From contig DNXO01000073.1 in assembly GCA_003506895.1 (NCBI GenBank), positions 53,803 to 117,802 on the forward strand: a DNA stretch of 64,000 nt. Direction: 5' to 3'. The notes under the pieces were generated by a model. That model had not been told where the DNA came from, did no database searches, and saw only the letters and a program-made list of their open reading frames with translations. Source of the DNA: Acetobacteraceae bacterium (lineage in GTDB: Bacteria > Pseudomonadota > Alphaproteobacteria > Acetobacterales > Acetobacteraceae). The position numbers and the translations under genes were made by a program. Positions 54,804 through 63,982 of this stretch are shown here, in pieces (the first letter of the stretch is position 1; every line of letters begins with the position of its first letter).

Positions 54804-55958
54804 GTGGGCGGCGACGGGAAGGACCTGGCGGCGGATATAACCGCCAGGACCGACAGCTATTTCAACCGCACCAAGCAGATTGTCGCGAAGTTCGGCGACA
54901 AGCGGGTCACCTACGCGCTGTTTCTGCGGCGCCCGGTTATTTGCGCCCCACGGCTGATGCTGGATTGGCTGAACACCGTGGCGGCGATGCGGCGAACGGA
55001 GATCGACGTTGACCTGATCTACCAGGAAGGCGACTGGGTCGGGGCGGGCGAGCCGATCGTCTATCTGACCGGCAGCATGGTCCATCTGTCTGATTTGGAA
55101 ACGATCCTGCTGCAGAAGATCGGCCCAGCCTGCGTCGCAGCGCACAACGCCTATCAGATGGCGTTGTCGCTGCCGAATGTTTCGTTTCTGGCCATGGAGG
55201 CAAGGCACTGCGCCGGGGCCGAAATGGCGGACATGATGTCCTATGCGGCCTCGGTCGGCAGTGCGGCGGCCAGGCGCGAAGGCGCGAAAGGCTTCATCGG
55301 CAACGCCAACGATGGCACGGCCCATTGGTTCGGTGCTGCTTTCGGGTTCGGGACGATGCCGCACTCGTTGATCGGGTATGCGGGATCGACGGTGCGTGCC
55401 GCCGAGATGTTCCGGGAGACGTTTCCGGATGAGCCGATGACCGTGCTGGTCGATTATTTTGGCCGCGAGATCACCGACGCGTTGGCGGTGTGTACGCGGT
55501 TTCCTCATGTCGCGGCGGCCGGGGAATTGTCGTTCCGGCTTGATACCCACGGCGGGCGGTTCCTGGAAGGCCTGGATCCCGCGGAAAGCTATGCGGTCCT
55601 GGAACGGTACGCACCCGGCGCGATTCGTCGTTACCGCAGCGATTCGGAGTTGCGTTCGCTGGTCGGCACCGGCGTGTCGGCAGCCGCCATCTGGCGGATG
55701 CGGGAGGCACTGGATCAAGCCGGATACCCGAAAGTGCGAATCGTCGCTTCGTCCGGATTCGGTGTCGAGAAATGTCGGGTCATGGCGGATGCCAAGGCGC
55801 CGGTTGACTTGGTGGGGACGGGGAGTTTCATTCCGGACTCATGGCATGAGACTTACGCGACCGCGGATATCGTGGAGTATGACGGCGTGCCAATGGTCAA
55901 GATCGGGCGCGAGTTCTTGTTGCGGAAGAATGTGGCACGCAAGCGCAACGGGGGGTGA
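54804..55958 (+). CDS. Nicotinate phosphoribosyltransferase
   Basis: A 384-residue NAPRTase-family protein that turns nicotinate, PRPP and ATP into nicotinate mononucleotide for NAD salvage. DITARTDSYFNRTKQIVAKF, the FGFGTMPHSLIGYAGST segment near residue 180 (with the conserved His of the family), VLVDYFGREITDAL and a late SGFGVEKCRVM with a phosphate-binding GTGSF are typical. GTG start at 54804, 11 bases after the DAHP synthase stop, so same operon. Shorter than E. coli PncB and of the more compact subgroup. Confidence 0.88.
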   Translation: MGGDGKDLAADITARTDSYFNRTKQIVAKFGDKRVTYALFLRRPVICAPRLMLDWLNTVAAMRRTEIDVDLIYQEGDWVGAGEPIVYLTGSMVHLSDLETILLQKIGPACVAAHNAYQMALSLPNVSFLAMEARHCAGAEMADMMSYAASVGSAAARREGAKGFIGNANDGTAHWFGAAFGFGTMPHSLIGYAGSTVRAAEMFRETFPDEPMTVLVDYFGREITDALAVCTRFPHVAAAGELSFRLDTHGGRFLEGLDPAESYAVLERYAPGAIRRYRSDSELRSLVGTGVSAAAIWRMREALDQAGYPKVRIVASSGFGVEKCRVMADAKAPVDLVGTGSFIPDSWHETYATADIVEYDGVPMVKIGREFLLRKNVARKRNGG

Positions 55959-56153
55959 TTGGTGGGCGTGCATGCGTGGATCGCCTAACAGAAAAAATTT
56001 GGAACCGCGCCTGTTCTCGACTCTATTGGTTCAAAATCCTTGCGTCGGTAGTACAAACCACCACCCATCCTGATGGCACCCCCACCCCGTTTCCCCTTAC
56101 CCGGAAACCGCTCTACAATTCCCGCCATCGACCAAAAGGGGCAGGAAACCACC

Positions 56154-56939
56154 ATGCAACACGGGACCTACGAACATATCGCCGTCTCCACGGCGGGGAA
56201 CGTCGCCACGATCGAGGTGCGGCGTGGCCCGAACAACTTCATCGACACCGACATGGTGGCGGAAATCGCCGACGCGCTGGAAGTGTATGACCGCACGCCG
56301 GAGGTCCGCGCGATCGTCCTCTGCGCCGAAGGCAAGCACTTCTGCGCGGGTGCCGATTTCGGCAGCCGTGGGCCGGATGGGGTGGCTCGCGGCGCCAAGC
56401 GTGGCCGGCATCTATACAAGGAAGCCCAACGGCTATGGCGCACCGGCAAGCCGATCGTCGCGGCGGTGCATGGCGCGGCCGTGGGTGCCGGCGTCGGCCT
56501 CGCGGTCATGGCGGACTTCCGCGTCTCATGCCCCGAGGCTCGGTTTTCCACGAACTTTACCCGCCTTGGCTTCCATCCCGGGTTCGGTCTCACCTGCACG
56601 CTGCCCCGTCTGATCGGGTCGCAGAACGCGGCGATGATGATGTACACCGGCCGGCGCCTGACGGGCGAGGAAGCGCTGGCCATCGGGCTGGTGGACTATT
56701 GCGTGGCGCAGGATCATGTGCGGGCAAAGGCGATCGAGGTCGCGACCGAGATCGCCGGGTCGGCACCGCTGGCGATCGTTGCCACCCGCGAAACACTGCG
56801 GCGCGGCTTGGCCGATGCGGTCGCCTCGGCAACGGAACGCGAATACGAGGAGCAGGATTGGCTGCGGAATACCGCCGATTTCAAGGAAGGCACCAAGGCG
56901 ATGGGTGAGCGCCGGCCACCGAACTTCCAGGCCCGCTGA
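56154..56939 (+). CDS. Enoyl-CoA hydratase/isomerase family protein
   Basis: A 261-residue crotonase-fold enzyme. The oxyanion-hole segment is GKHFCAGADFGS and GAAVGAGVGLAVMADFRVS; the acceptor loop is FTRLGFHPGFGLTCTLPRLIG, where the usual first catalytic Glu position is not acidic, so plain hydratase activity is uncertain. PxNxxDTDMVAEIADAL opens the domain. ATG at 56154 with GCAGGAAA upstream; an upstream in-frame extension is low complexity. Monocistronic, unrelated to its neighbours in obvious pathway. Confidence 0.9.
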   Translation: MQHGTYEHIAVSTAGNVATIEVRRGPNNFIDTDMVAEIADALEVYDRTPEVRAIVLCAEGKHFCAGADFGSRGPDGVARGAKRGRHLYKEAQRLWRTGKPIVAAVHGAAVGAGVGLAVMADFRVSCPEARFSTNFTRLGFHPGFGLTCTLPRLIGSQNAAMMMYTGRRLTGEEALAIGLVDYCVAQDHVRAKAIEVATEIAGSAPLAIVATRETLRRGLADAVASATEREYEEQDWLRNTADFKEGTKAMGERRPPNFQAR

Positions 56940-56993
56940 CCGCCGCGGCGCGGCAGGGTGTTCTTAACCCCTCGTTAACACTTCGACTTTAAG

Positions 56994-57022
56994 ACAGGGG
57001 CTTCCAGAACGGAGGCCCCTGT
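56994..57022 (+). promoter_or_regulatory. Hairpin sequestering ribosome binding site and start codon
   Basis: ACAGGGGCTTCC at 56994-57005, loop AGAAC, GGAGGCCCCTGT at 57011-57022: 12 bp with one G-U. The right arm contains the whole Shine-Dalgarno GGAGG and the first two bases of the GTG start of the glycosyltransferase. No T-run follows, so not a terminator. The fold would block translation initiation unless melted, bound or unwound. Confidence 0.6.
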
Positions 57023-59183
57023 GAGCCACTCGATAGGCGTTTCTGCTTTCGATGCCGCGCTGTGGCGTGCGCTGGCATTCGCGCGGTCATTGAACGGGCG
57101 GTCGCCCCGGGTCGCCAAACAGCTCCGGCGAGGCGTGCTGCTGCTGTGGTGGACGGTGACGCTACAGCTTCACGTTCATGCCCGGTATTGGCTTCGGGCG
57201 CGGCGCCTGCGCCGTATCGCGCCAGCCGCCACGGTTGCTCCGATCCTGGAAGATGTCGATCCAGGCGGCTTGGTTCTGCCGCTGGCGGAACAGCCGCTGG
57301 TTTCGCTGATCATCCCCACGTTTGGCCAAGTGCCGTTTACCCTGCGCTGCCTTGCCTCGATCGCTCGGAACTCCGGCCCCCTGCCGATCGAAACGATCGT
57401 CATCGATGACGCCGCCGGTGCGACGGAGCTTGATCTCGTACGGGGAATCAGACTGGTTCGCAATGACACCAATCTTGGATTTCTCCATAGTTGCAACAAG
57501 GCGGCGGCTTTGGCCAAAGGCCGCTACCTCTGTTTCCTCAACAACGACACCCAGGTTCTGGAGAACTGGCTGGAGCCGATGGTGGCCTTGTTCCGTCAGC
57601 GGCCGGATACCGGCGCGGTGGGCGCCAAGCTGCTGTATCCAGATGGGCGGCTGCAGGAAGCCGGTGGCATTATCTGGCAAGATGCCTCGGGCTGGAACTT
57701 CGGCCGGCTGGAGGACCCAGCCAAGCCAGCCTACAACTATGTGCGCGAGGTCGATTACTGTTCCGGCGCCGCGCTGATGGTTCAGCGGGAGACTTTCGCC
57801 GAACTGGGCGGCTTCGACCCTCGTTACGCACCCGCGTATTACGAGGACACCGATCTTTGCTTCCGCCTGCGGCGCATCGGCCTCAAGACGCTGTATCAGC
57901 CCGCCGCCAGGGTGATCCATTACGAAGGCATTTCGCACGGGCGGGACACCACGGTCGGCATTAAATCGTATCAAGTCCGCAACAGGCGGTTGTTCGCGGA
58001 AGTCTGGGCGGATGAACTGACGCGGACGCATGGCCGGAACGGTGAAAACGTGTTCCGGGCACGCGAGCGGTCGCAAGGCCGCCGCGTGGCGCTGGTGGTG
58101 GACCACTATGTCCCGACCCCGGACCGGGACGCCGGGTCCCGCACGATGATCTCTTGCCTTGAAATCCTGCTGGAGGCCGGGTGGGTCGTGAAGTTCTGGC
58201 CGCATAACCTGGCTTACAGCCCCGGTTATACCGAGGCCTTGCAAGCCATGGGGATCGAGGTTTTCCATGGCCCCGGCCACCCCTCGTTCGAGGCGTGGAT
58301 CAAGGAGGCGGGCAAGGAACTCGATATGGTTCTTGTCAGCCGGCCGGACGTCGCGGAGGACGTTATTCCGGTTATCCGGCGGCATGCGGCGGCGCCGGTG
58401 ATCTATTACGGTCACGACCTGCATTTTCGCCGGATGGGATTGCAGGCCGCCGTAACCAGCGACAATGCACTGCGGCGGGCGGCCGAACTGATGCGCGTGC
58501 GGGAGTGCGCGATTTGGCGGCAGGCCGATGTGTCGCTGTATCTCTCGGAGGAGGAGGCCCAGATGGCGGCAGCGTTGCAGCCCGGAGCCCGAATCCGAGC
58601 GGTGATCCCGTATTGCTTCGATCAATTCGCGGACAGGCGGGACGCTCCAACGAACCAGGAGATCGTGTTCATCGCCGGTTTCGGCCACCCACCGAACGAG
58701 GACGCGGCGGTCTGGTTCGCCACCGACATCTTGCCGCTGATCCGAACGGAGGTGCCGGAGGCGCGGCTGTCGATCATTGGTTCCAACCCAACGCAGCGTG
58801 TGCGGGCATTGGCGCGGGACGGCGTGACCATAGACGCCGACGTGACAGACGCGGAACTACAGGCTGCCTACGCCCGAGCGCGCGTTGCCGTGGTGCCGCT
58901 GCGGTGCGGTGCCGGCGTGAAGCTGAAAGTGGTTGAGGCGTTGCGGACAGGCCTGCCTTTGGTCACGACGCCGGTCGGGGCACAAGGCCTGCCCGGGCTG
59001 TCCGAGGTTGCGTCGGTATGTGCCGATCCAGCTACGTTCGCGGCGGCGGTCGTCACCCTGGCACGGGACGACCTTGAGTGGGAAAAGCGCAGCCTCCAGC
59101 AGACCGCGTTCGCCAGGGCGCGGTTCTCCCGACGGGCGATGCGGGAGTCGCTGCTGGCGGCGCTGGATGTTCGCACGGCCTGA
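57021..59183 (+). CDS. Two-domain glycosyltransferase (GT2 plus GT4-like)
   Basis: A 720-residue protein. The GT2 domain starts at about residue 93 (PLVSLIIPTFGQVPFTLRCL), with CFLNNDTQVLENW as the metal DXD-like site and YYEDTDLCFRLRR as acceptor region, to about 330. A second, GT4-like Rossmann pair runs from about 355 (RVALVVDHYVPTPDRDAGSR) to the end with EIVFIAGFGHPPNEDAAVWF and VPLRCGAGVKLKVVEALRTG. Two activities could build a disaccharide unit of a surface glycan. The N-terminal 85 residues contain a hydrophobic LLLWWTV segment. GTG start with GGAGG is buried in a hairpin. Confidence 0.9.
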   Translation: MSHSIGVSAFDAALWRALAFARSLNGRSPRVAKQLRRGVLLLWWTVTLQLHVHARYWLRARRLRRIAPAATVAPILEDVDPGGLVLPLAEQPLVSLIIPTFGQVPFTLRCLASIARNSGPLPIETIVIDDAAGATELDLVRGIRLVRNDTNLGFLHSCNKAAALAKGRYLCFLNNDTQVLENWLEPMVALFRQRPDTGAVGAKLLYPDGRLQEAGGIIWQDASGWNFGRLEDPAKPAYNYVREVDYCSGAALMVQRETFAELGGFDPRYAPAYYEDTDLCFRLRRIGLKTLYQPAARVIHYEGISHGRDTTVGIKSYQVRNRRLFAEVWADELTRTHGRNGENVFRARERSQGRRVALVVDHYVPTPDRDAGSRTMISCLEILLEAGWVVKFWPHNLAYSPGYTEALQAMGIEVFHGPGHPSFEAWIKEAGKELDMVLVSRPDVAEDVIPVIRRHAAAPVIYYGHDLHFRRMGLQAAVTSDNALRRAAELMRVRECAIWRQADVSLYLSEEEAQMAAALQPGARIRAVIPYCFDQFADRRDAPTNQEIVFIAGFGHPPNEDAAVWFATDILPLIRTEVPEARLSIIGSNPTQRVRALARDGVTIDADVTDAELQAAYARARVAVVPLRCGAGVKLKVVEALRTGLPLVTTPVGAQGLPGLSEVASVCADPATFAAAVVTLARDDLEWEKRSLQQTAFARARFSRRAMRESLLAALDVRTA

Positions 59184-59247
59184 AGCCCGCATTGCCATAT
59201 CGAAGCGTGCATGGCTGGATACCGGTATGAGCGAAGGAGCAAACGCG

Positions 59248-60297
59248 ATGGCCAGCCAGACGCCGGAACGTCAACCATTCCATCATCCTCGGGTCCGGCC
59301 TGACTGGCTGGGGAAGCTGACGGAGGAAATCCTGGATCCAGGCCAACCCATCATCGATCCGCATCATCATCTTTGGAAGGCCCGTCCGGACCGGTATCTG
59401 CTGGCGGATTTGGTGGCCGACCTGCGCACGGGTCATAATGTGTTATCGACGGTGTTTATCCAGTGCCGATCCGAATACCGGGCGGATGGGCCGGAGGAAA
59501 TGAAGCCGGTCGGCGAGACCGAATTCGTCGCCGCGGCGGCCCGGGAATGTGAGAGCGGCGATTACGGCGCACTGCGGGCCTGCGCCGGCATCGTCGGGCA
59601 CGCCGACTGCCTTATGGGCGACCGGATCGACGCAGTGCTGGAGGCCCATATCGAGGCCGGCGGCGGACGGTTCAAAGGCATCCGGCACAGCGGCACCTAT
59701 GACCCGGGGATCGAACCCACGGCGCCTCCGGGTGCGCCGCCGGGGCTGTATCGCGATGCCGCGTTCAGGTCAGGCTTCGCGCGGCTCCAAAGACTGGGGA
59801 TGACGTTCGAGGCATGGCTGTATCATCCGCAACTCGGTGACCTTCTGGATCTGCTGTGGGCGTTCCCGGAACAGAAGGTCGTATTGAACCATTTCGGCGG
59901 TCCGCTCGGCGTCGGGCCTTATGAAGGGCGCCGGGCGGAGGTGTTCGCGCAGTGGCGAGCCTATATCAAGGAACTCGCGACCTGTGAGAACCTGTGTTTG
60001 AAGCTGGGCGGCCTCGCCATGAACGTGAATGGGTTTGACTTTCATCATGAGCCATTGCCCCCGTCATCCGGCGAGATGGCAACCGCGTGGCGGCCTTATG
60101 TGGAAACGGCGATCGAGGCGTTCGGCGCCGATCGGTGCATGTTCGAGAGCAATTTCCCCGTGGACAAGGGAATGTGCGCTTACCCGGTGCTGTGGAACGC
60201 GTTCAAGCGTCTGGCGGCGGACTGTTCCGAAGACGAGAAGGCGGCGCTGTTCCATCGGACGGCCGCGCGGTTCTACAGCCTGCCAGCGGTTGGCTGA
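59248..60297 (+). CDS. Amidohydrolase family protein (amidohydro_2, lactonase-like)
   Basis: A 349-residue TIM-barrel metal hydrolase. The N-terminal HxH is IIDPHHHLW near residue 35; AWLYHPQLGD, VVLNHFGGPLG and MFESNFPVDKG carry later metal and catalytic residues, the FESNFPVD being typical of the L-fuconolactonase/2-pyrone-4,6-dicarboxylate lactonase group. ATG at 59248 is preceded by AAGGAG; ATG at 59227 is less well placed. The GT gene ends 64 bases upstream. Substrate likely a sugar- or aromatic-derived lactone. Confidence 0.87.
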   Translation: MASQTPERQPFHHPRVRPDWLGKLTEEILDPGQPIIDPHHHLWKARPDRYLLADLVADLRTGHNVLSTVFIQCRSEYRADGPEEMKPVGETEFVAAAARECESGDYGALRACAGIVGHADCLMGDRIDAVLEAHIEAGGGRFKGIRHSGTYDPGIEPTAPPGAPPGLYRDAAFRSGFARLQRLGMTFEAWLYHPQLGDLLDLLWAFPEQKVVLNHFGGPLGVGPYEGRRAEVFAQWRAYIKELATCENLCLKLGGLAMNVNGFDFHHEPLPPSSGEMATAWRPYVETAIEAFGADRCMFESNFPVDKGMCAYPVLWNAFKRLAADCSEDEKAALFHRTAARFYSLPAVG

Positions 60298-60408
60298 GAT
60301 CGCGACCGGAAACAAATATGAATACTGCCATGGAATGTAATTATTTTGTAAAGGGCTGACGCCTATCCAGGCCATCTGATTTCACCCTGAAATCAGCGAG
60401 GGGGCGGG

Positions 60409-61113
60409 ATGCGCGGACATACGGTTTTTTGGCTGGCCGCCTTGGCCGGCAGCCTTGCGGGCTGCAATCAACCCGCGGTTTCCCTCAAGCCGCCAGTGTT
60501 TCAAAGCAGCGAGAACACTGTCCACGATTGGCACGACGTGGCGATTGCCGTTTCCCACGAGATACAGGCGCGGGGCTTGCTGGCGCCTGACAGGCCGCTG
60601 TTTATCCGCGAGCAAGCGCCGGATTCAGCGTTCATTCACTATGTCGCGGATGCGTTGGAATCCGATATCCTCACCCAGGGTGGGACGATCGCGCGCTCGC
60701 CGGCAGGTGCCACGGTGGTCAACCTTGACGTTGACTTCGTCCGTTGGGGCCCGCGCGATAAGCCGCCCGGCTTGTTGGGAACCGCGGCCGGCTTGGCAAC
60801 GCTGCCTGGCATTCTGACCGGGGCGTCTTACCCGATGTCCACCTGGGCGGCGGCGGATGCGGCGGCCTTCACGGCGATTGGCGTTGGCGGCCTCGTCGAT
60901 CTCGCGATCGCCACGACACCGACCATGAATGCCGAGGCAATCTGGAAAGCGACGATACTGGCGGGTGATCGTGTCATCATGAAAGTGCAAAAACCCATTT
61001 ACATCAGGGCGGACGATATTCCGCTATACGCAAAAACGACCAGCCTCGGCCCCGTGGGGTCGGATGGCTCTGGCGCGGTATTGCATACAAGGACCGTGCG
61101 TTATGCGGAGTAG
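60409..61113 (+). CDS. Putative lipoprotein, function unknown
   Basis: A 234-residue exported protein with a lipobox (ALAGSLAGC, Cys19), so acylated and membrane-anchored. AVSHEIQARGLLAPDRPLFI and FIHYVADALESDILTQGG resemble periplasmic lipoproteins with a FlgO/CsgG-like start, but no named family fits with confidence. A small hydrophobic stretch at about 125-165 (GLLGTAAGLATLPGILTGAS) could touch the membrane. The next gene, FlgO-like, starts four bases after its stop, so the pair is an operon. Confidence 0.75.
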   Translation: MRGHTVFWLAALAGSLAGCNQPAVSLKPPVFQSSENTVHDWHDVAIAVSHEIQARGLLAPDRPLFIREQAPDSAFIHYVADALESDILTQGGTIARSPAGATVVNLDVDFVRWGPRDKPPGLLGTAAGLATLPGILTGASYPMSTWAAADAAAFTAIGVGGLVDLAIATTPTMNAEAIWKATILAGDRVIMKVQKPIYIRADDIPLYAKTTSLGPVGSDGSGAVLHTRTVRYAE

Positions 61114-61117
61114 GACT

Positions 61118-61672
61118 ATGTTGCGACTCCGTCATATTTTGCTCGTGCTGCCACTGACGGTCACCGGCTGCCTTACCGACCCCAACATGCTGGCGGAAAG
61201 CTCGGTTGGGATGGGGGCGTCGCCTTATGCAAACGGCGATCTTGGTACGCTGACGTATCGGGCCGTGGATATCATGCTGGCCGGGGCGCCGCAGGTGGCG
61301 TCCGCGACGCCGCTCGTGGTCGCCTCGATCGCGAATACCGAGAAGCTCGATTCCAGTTCCCCGCTGGGAAATATCGTCGCGGACATGATCCGGACGCGAT
61401 TGGCCCAGACCGGCCACTCGGCATCGGAGATGCGGCTGCGCGGGTCGGTCAGCCTCGGCAAGGGCACCGGGGAGTTCCTTCTGTCGCGGAACCGGAATGT
61501 GCTGATGCCGGCGCCTCCGGCCGCCGCTGTCGTTGCGGGCACATACGCCGCCAGCTTCGAAAAGGTTTATGTCAGTCTGAAGCTGATTTCGACGGACGAC
61601 TCACGGATTCTCTCGGGCGCGGACTTTGTGGTCCCCAGAGCGGATCTGGAGGGATTGCTGGACGGGCCGTAA
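61118..61672 (+). CDS. FlgO-domain lipoprotein
   Basis: A 184-residue lipoprotein (LPLTVTGC lipobox, Cys about 20) with the FlgO fold: YRAVDIMLAGAPQVASATPL and VVASIANTEKLDSSSPLGNI, VADMIRTRLAQTGHSASEMR and the strand VYVSLKLISTDDSRILS. FlgO is an outer-membrane protein needed for flagellar function in Vibrio; here no flagellar gene is near. ATG at 61118 has GGAG seven bases upstream; an in-frame ATG at 61103 overlaps the previous gene. Paired with the unknown lipoprotein. Confidence 0.82.
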   Translation: MLRLRHILLVLPLTVTGCLTDPNMLAESSVGMGASPYANGDLGTLTYRAVDIMLAGAPQVASATPLVVASIANTEKLDSSSPLGNIVADMIRTRLAQTGHSASEMRLRGSVSLGKGTGEFLLSRNRNVLMPAPPAAAVVAGTYAASFEKVYVSLKLISTDDSRILSGADFVVPRADLEGLLDGP

Positions 61673-61711
61673 GCGGGGCACTGTTCAGTGGTGCGCCAAC
61701 GCCGGACGCCG

Positions 61712-63091
61712 TCACGCCCCGCGTAGGTCGGCCTCGAATCGGTCGCGCCATCGTTCCAGGCTGTTCGTGCGCATCACTTTCAACATGGCCTGGTGGCGTT
61801 CCTGGCGCTCCTCGACCGGCATCGACAGCGCGCGGTTCATCGCCCGAGCCATGCCGGCCTCGTCGTAGGGGTTCACCAGCAGTGCGGCGTCCAGTTCGCG
61901 GGCTGCCCCCGCGAATTCGGACAGGATCAGCACGCCGGGCTCCTCGGGATCTTGCGCGGCGACATATTCCTTGGCCACCAGGTTCATGCCGTCCCGCAAG
62001 GGGGTGACCAGACAGGCCTGCGCCTCCGCATACAGGGGCATCAGCACGTTGCGCGGGAAACCGCGGTTCAGATAGCGCAGCGGCACCCAGTCCACTTCCG
62101 CGAAGCGGCCGTTGATGCGCCCGGCCTCGCCTTCAAGTTCGCGCCGGATGCGCTGATAGGTTTCGATGTCGGATCGGGAGGGCGGGGCGATCTGCATGAA
62201 CGTCACCAAGCCGTGCTGCGCCGGGAATTCCGCCAGAAAGCGTTCGAACGCGGCAAAACGCTGCCGCAGACCCTTGGAGTAGTCCAACCGGTCCACCGAC
62301 AGGATCAGGCGCTCCAGCAGATTGGCGCGCATCCGCGTCGCCTGCCGCCGGTTGATCGGGGTTTCGGCCTGGGCGCGGACCTCATCGACATGGACGCCGA
62401 TCGGATAGACGCCGGTGCGCACGATCCGGCCGAATACGGAGACGATGCCTTTGCGGCCACCCTCGGTCTCGACCCGAACGCCGTCCGCATGGCGCAGCAC
62501 GTAATCGATGAAGGCGGCGCGATCGATTTCGGTCTGAAATCCCAACAGATCGTAGGCGCACATCGCCCGGATCAGTTCGGCATGGGACGGGATCGTCATG
62601 AACACGCCGGGCGCGGGGAAGGGGGTGTGAAGGAAAAGGCCGATGCGGTTCGTCAGGCCTTGGGCGCGCAGCGAGTCTGCCAGGCACAGCAGGTGATAGT
62701 CATGTACCCAGATCAGGTCGTCCGGCCGCACCAGGGGGGTCAGCCCGGCGGCGAACAGGTCATTGACGCGACGATAGCCCTCGAACTCCGGCCATTCGAA
62801 ATGACCGAGCCCGATCTGGTAGTGCAGCACTGGCCAGAGCGTGTCGTTGGCGAAGCCGCGGTAATACTGGTCGTAGTCTTTTCGTGACAGGTCGATGGTG
62901 AACAGTGTGATCGGACCGACCGTTCGCTCCGGCTGTGGTTCGCTCGCGTCCTTGACCTCGCCGCTCCAGCCGAACCACAGACCGCCCTTCTGTTTCAGCG
63001 CATCCAGTACGCCGGCCGCGAGGCCGCCGGCGGTTGCCTCGCCTTCCTGGATCGGGGCGACGCGGTTGGATACGACGACAAGGCGGGACAT
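61712..63091 (-). CDS. otsA: Trehalose-6-phosphate synthase
   Basis: A 459-residue GT20 retaining glycosyltransferase joining UDP-glucose and glucose-6-phosphate. VVVSNRVAP, GGLAAGVLDALK and FGWSGEV at the N-terminus, WVHDYHLL, LFLHTPFP, GFQTEIDRAAF, RLDYSKGL and the nucleotide-contact TPLRDGMNLVAKEYVAAQ are all present. Start ATG 63091; the open frame further upstream is a shadow. No otsB is in the window. Supports osmotic or desiccation tolerance. Divergent from the methyltransferase gene. Confidence 0.95.
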   Translation of the reverse strand: MSRLVVVSNRVAPIQEGEATAGGLAAGVLDALKQKGGLWFGWSGEVKDASEPQPERTVGPITLFTIDLSRKDYDQYYRGFANDTLWPVLHYQIGLGHFEWPEFEGYRRVNDLFAAGLTPLVRPDDLIWVHDYHLLCLADSLRAQGLTNRIGLFLHTPFPAPGVFMTIPSHAELIRAMCAYDLLGFQTEIDRAAFIDYVLRHADGVRVETEGGRKGIVSVFGRIVRTGVYPIGVHVDEVRAQAETPINRRQATRMRANLLERLILSVDRLDYSKGLRQRFAAFERFLAEFPAQHGLVTFMQIAPPSRSDIETYQRIRRELEGEAGRINGRFAEVDWVPLRYLNRGFPRNVLMPLYAEAQACLVTPLRDGMNLVAKEYVAAQDPEEPGVLILSEFAGAARELDAALLVNPYDEAGMARAMNRALSMPVEERQERHQAMLKVMRTNSLERWRDRFEADLRGA

Positions 63092-63273
63092 GGGTGAATC
63101 GGCTTCCCCGGTAACGGAGCGGGTCAGGTCCCGCGCTTGGTGCCCGCAGTTTAGGGCGAATATGACTTTGGTGCCACCCGTGGCGGTTGCCGGCGTCCGT
63201 TGACGATATTGGCCGGCGGCCGGGTAAACTACCGGCTCCTCTCGAGTCGGAACTGATCGGACGCAACCCCTTG

Positions 63274-63933
63274 ATGATCTCCCAGGATGGATCGCTACTT
63301 TCTGAAATCGACACTGTGCCCGAGGCTGAGCCCGCCATGCGCCGGGCAATCCACGTCTCGGGGTATGAGCGGGAGGGACGGGATTTCTATGCCACGCCGG
63401 CCTGGGTGACCCAGGCGCTGCTGAAGCACGTCACGTTTCGTGGCTCGATCTGGGAGCCGTGTTGCGGCGATGGCGCGATGTCGTCGGTGCTGACGGCGCG
63501 GGGGTATGATGTGGTTTCGACCGATCTGGTCGATCGTGGCTTCGGCACGCCGGGCGTCGATTTTCTGGCCTGCCGGTCGGTGCCCGATGGTTGCCGTACC
63601 ATCGTGACGAACCCGCCCTATGGCGATACCGGATCGCAGAAGGGGCAGTCACGGTCGCCGCTGGCGATGCTGGGGTTCCTGCGGCATGCGATGGCGCTGA
63701 CGGAGTCAGTTCAGGGGCAGCTCGCGCTGCTGGTGCGGCTGCAGTGGATAGCCGGGAGGCGGGCGGCAGATACGCTTTCGGCGGGGCCGTTCTCGGCGGT
63801 GATCGTGCTGACCCAGCGGATTCGATGGTTCGATATGGGAGAGCGGACGAACGCGGCCCAGCATCATCACGCCTGGGTGGTGTTCGACCACGCGCATCCA
63901 AAAGGGCAGCCACCGGCGATGCTGTACGTTTAA
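63274..63933 (+). CDS. SAM-dependent DNA-methyltransferase-like protein
   Basis: A 219-residue methyltransferase. Motif I is IWEPCCGDGAMSSVL and the amino-methylase motif is TNPPYGDTG, as in N6-adenine or N4-cytosine DNA methylases and phage-type enzymes. DFYATPAWVTQALL before motif I is typical of stand-alone phage or genomic-island methylases. The C-terminus AQHHHAWVVFDHAHPKGQ is distinctive. ATG at 63274 is the chosen start; Met at 63337 is possible. No restriction partner is visible before the window ends, so it may be an orphan or island gene. Could methylate RNA or protein instead. Confidence 0.75.
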   Translation: MISQDGSLLSEIDTVPEAEPAMRRAIHVSGYEREGRDFYATPAWVTQALLKHVTFRGSIWEPCCGDGAMSSVLTARGYDVVSTDLVDRGFGTPGVDFLACRSVPDGCRTIVTNPPYGDTGSQKGQSRSPLAMLGFLRHAMALTESVQGQLALLVRLQWIAGRRAADTLSAGPFSAVIVLTQRIRWFDMGERTNAAQHHHAWVVFDHAHPKGQPPAMLYV

Positions 63934-63982
63934 TCCAATCCGCCGAAAGGCTGACACACCAGCACCGGCCTCTCCCCGTCGT

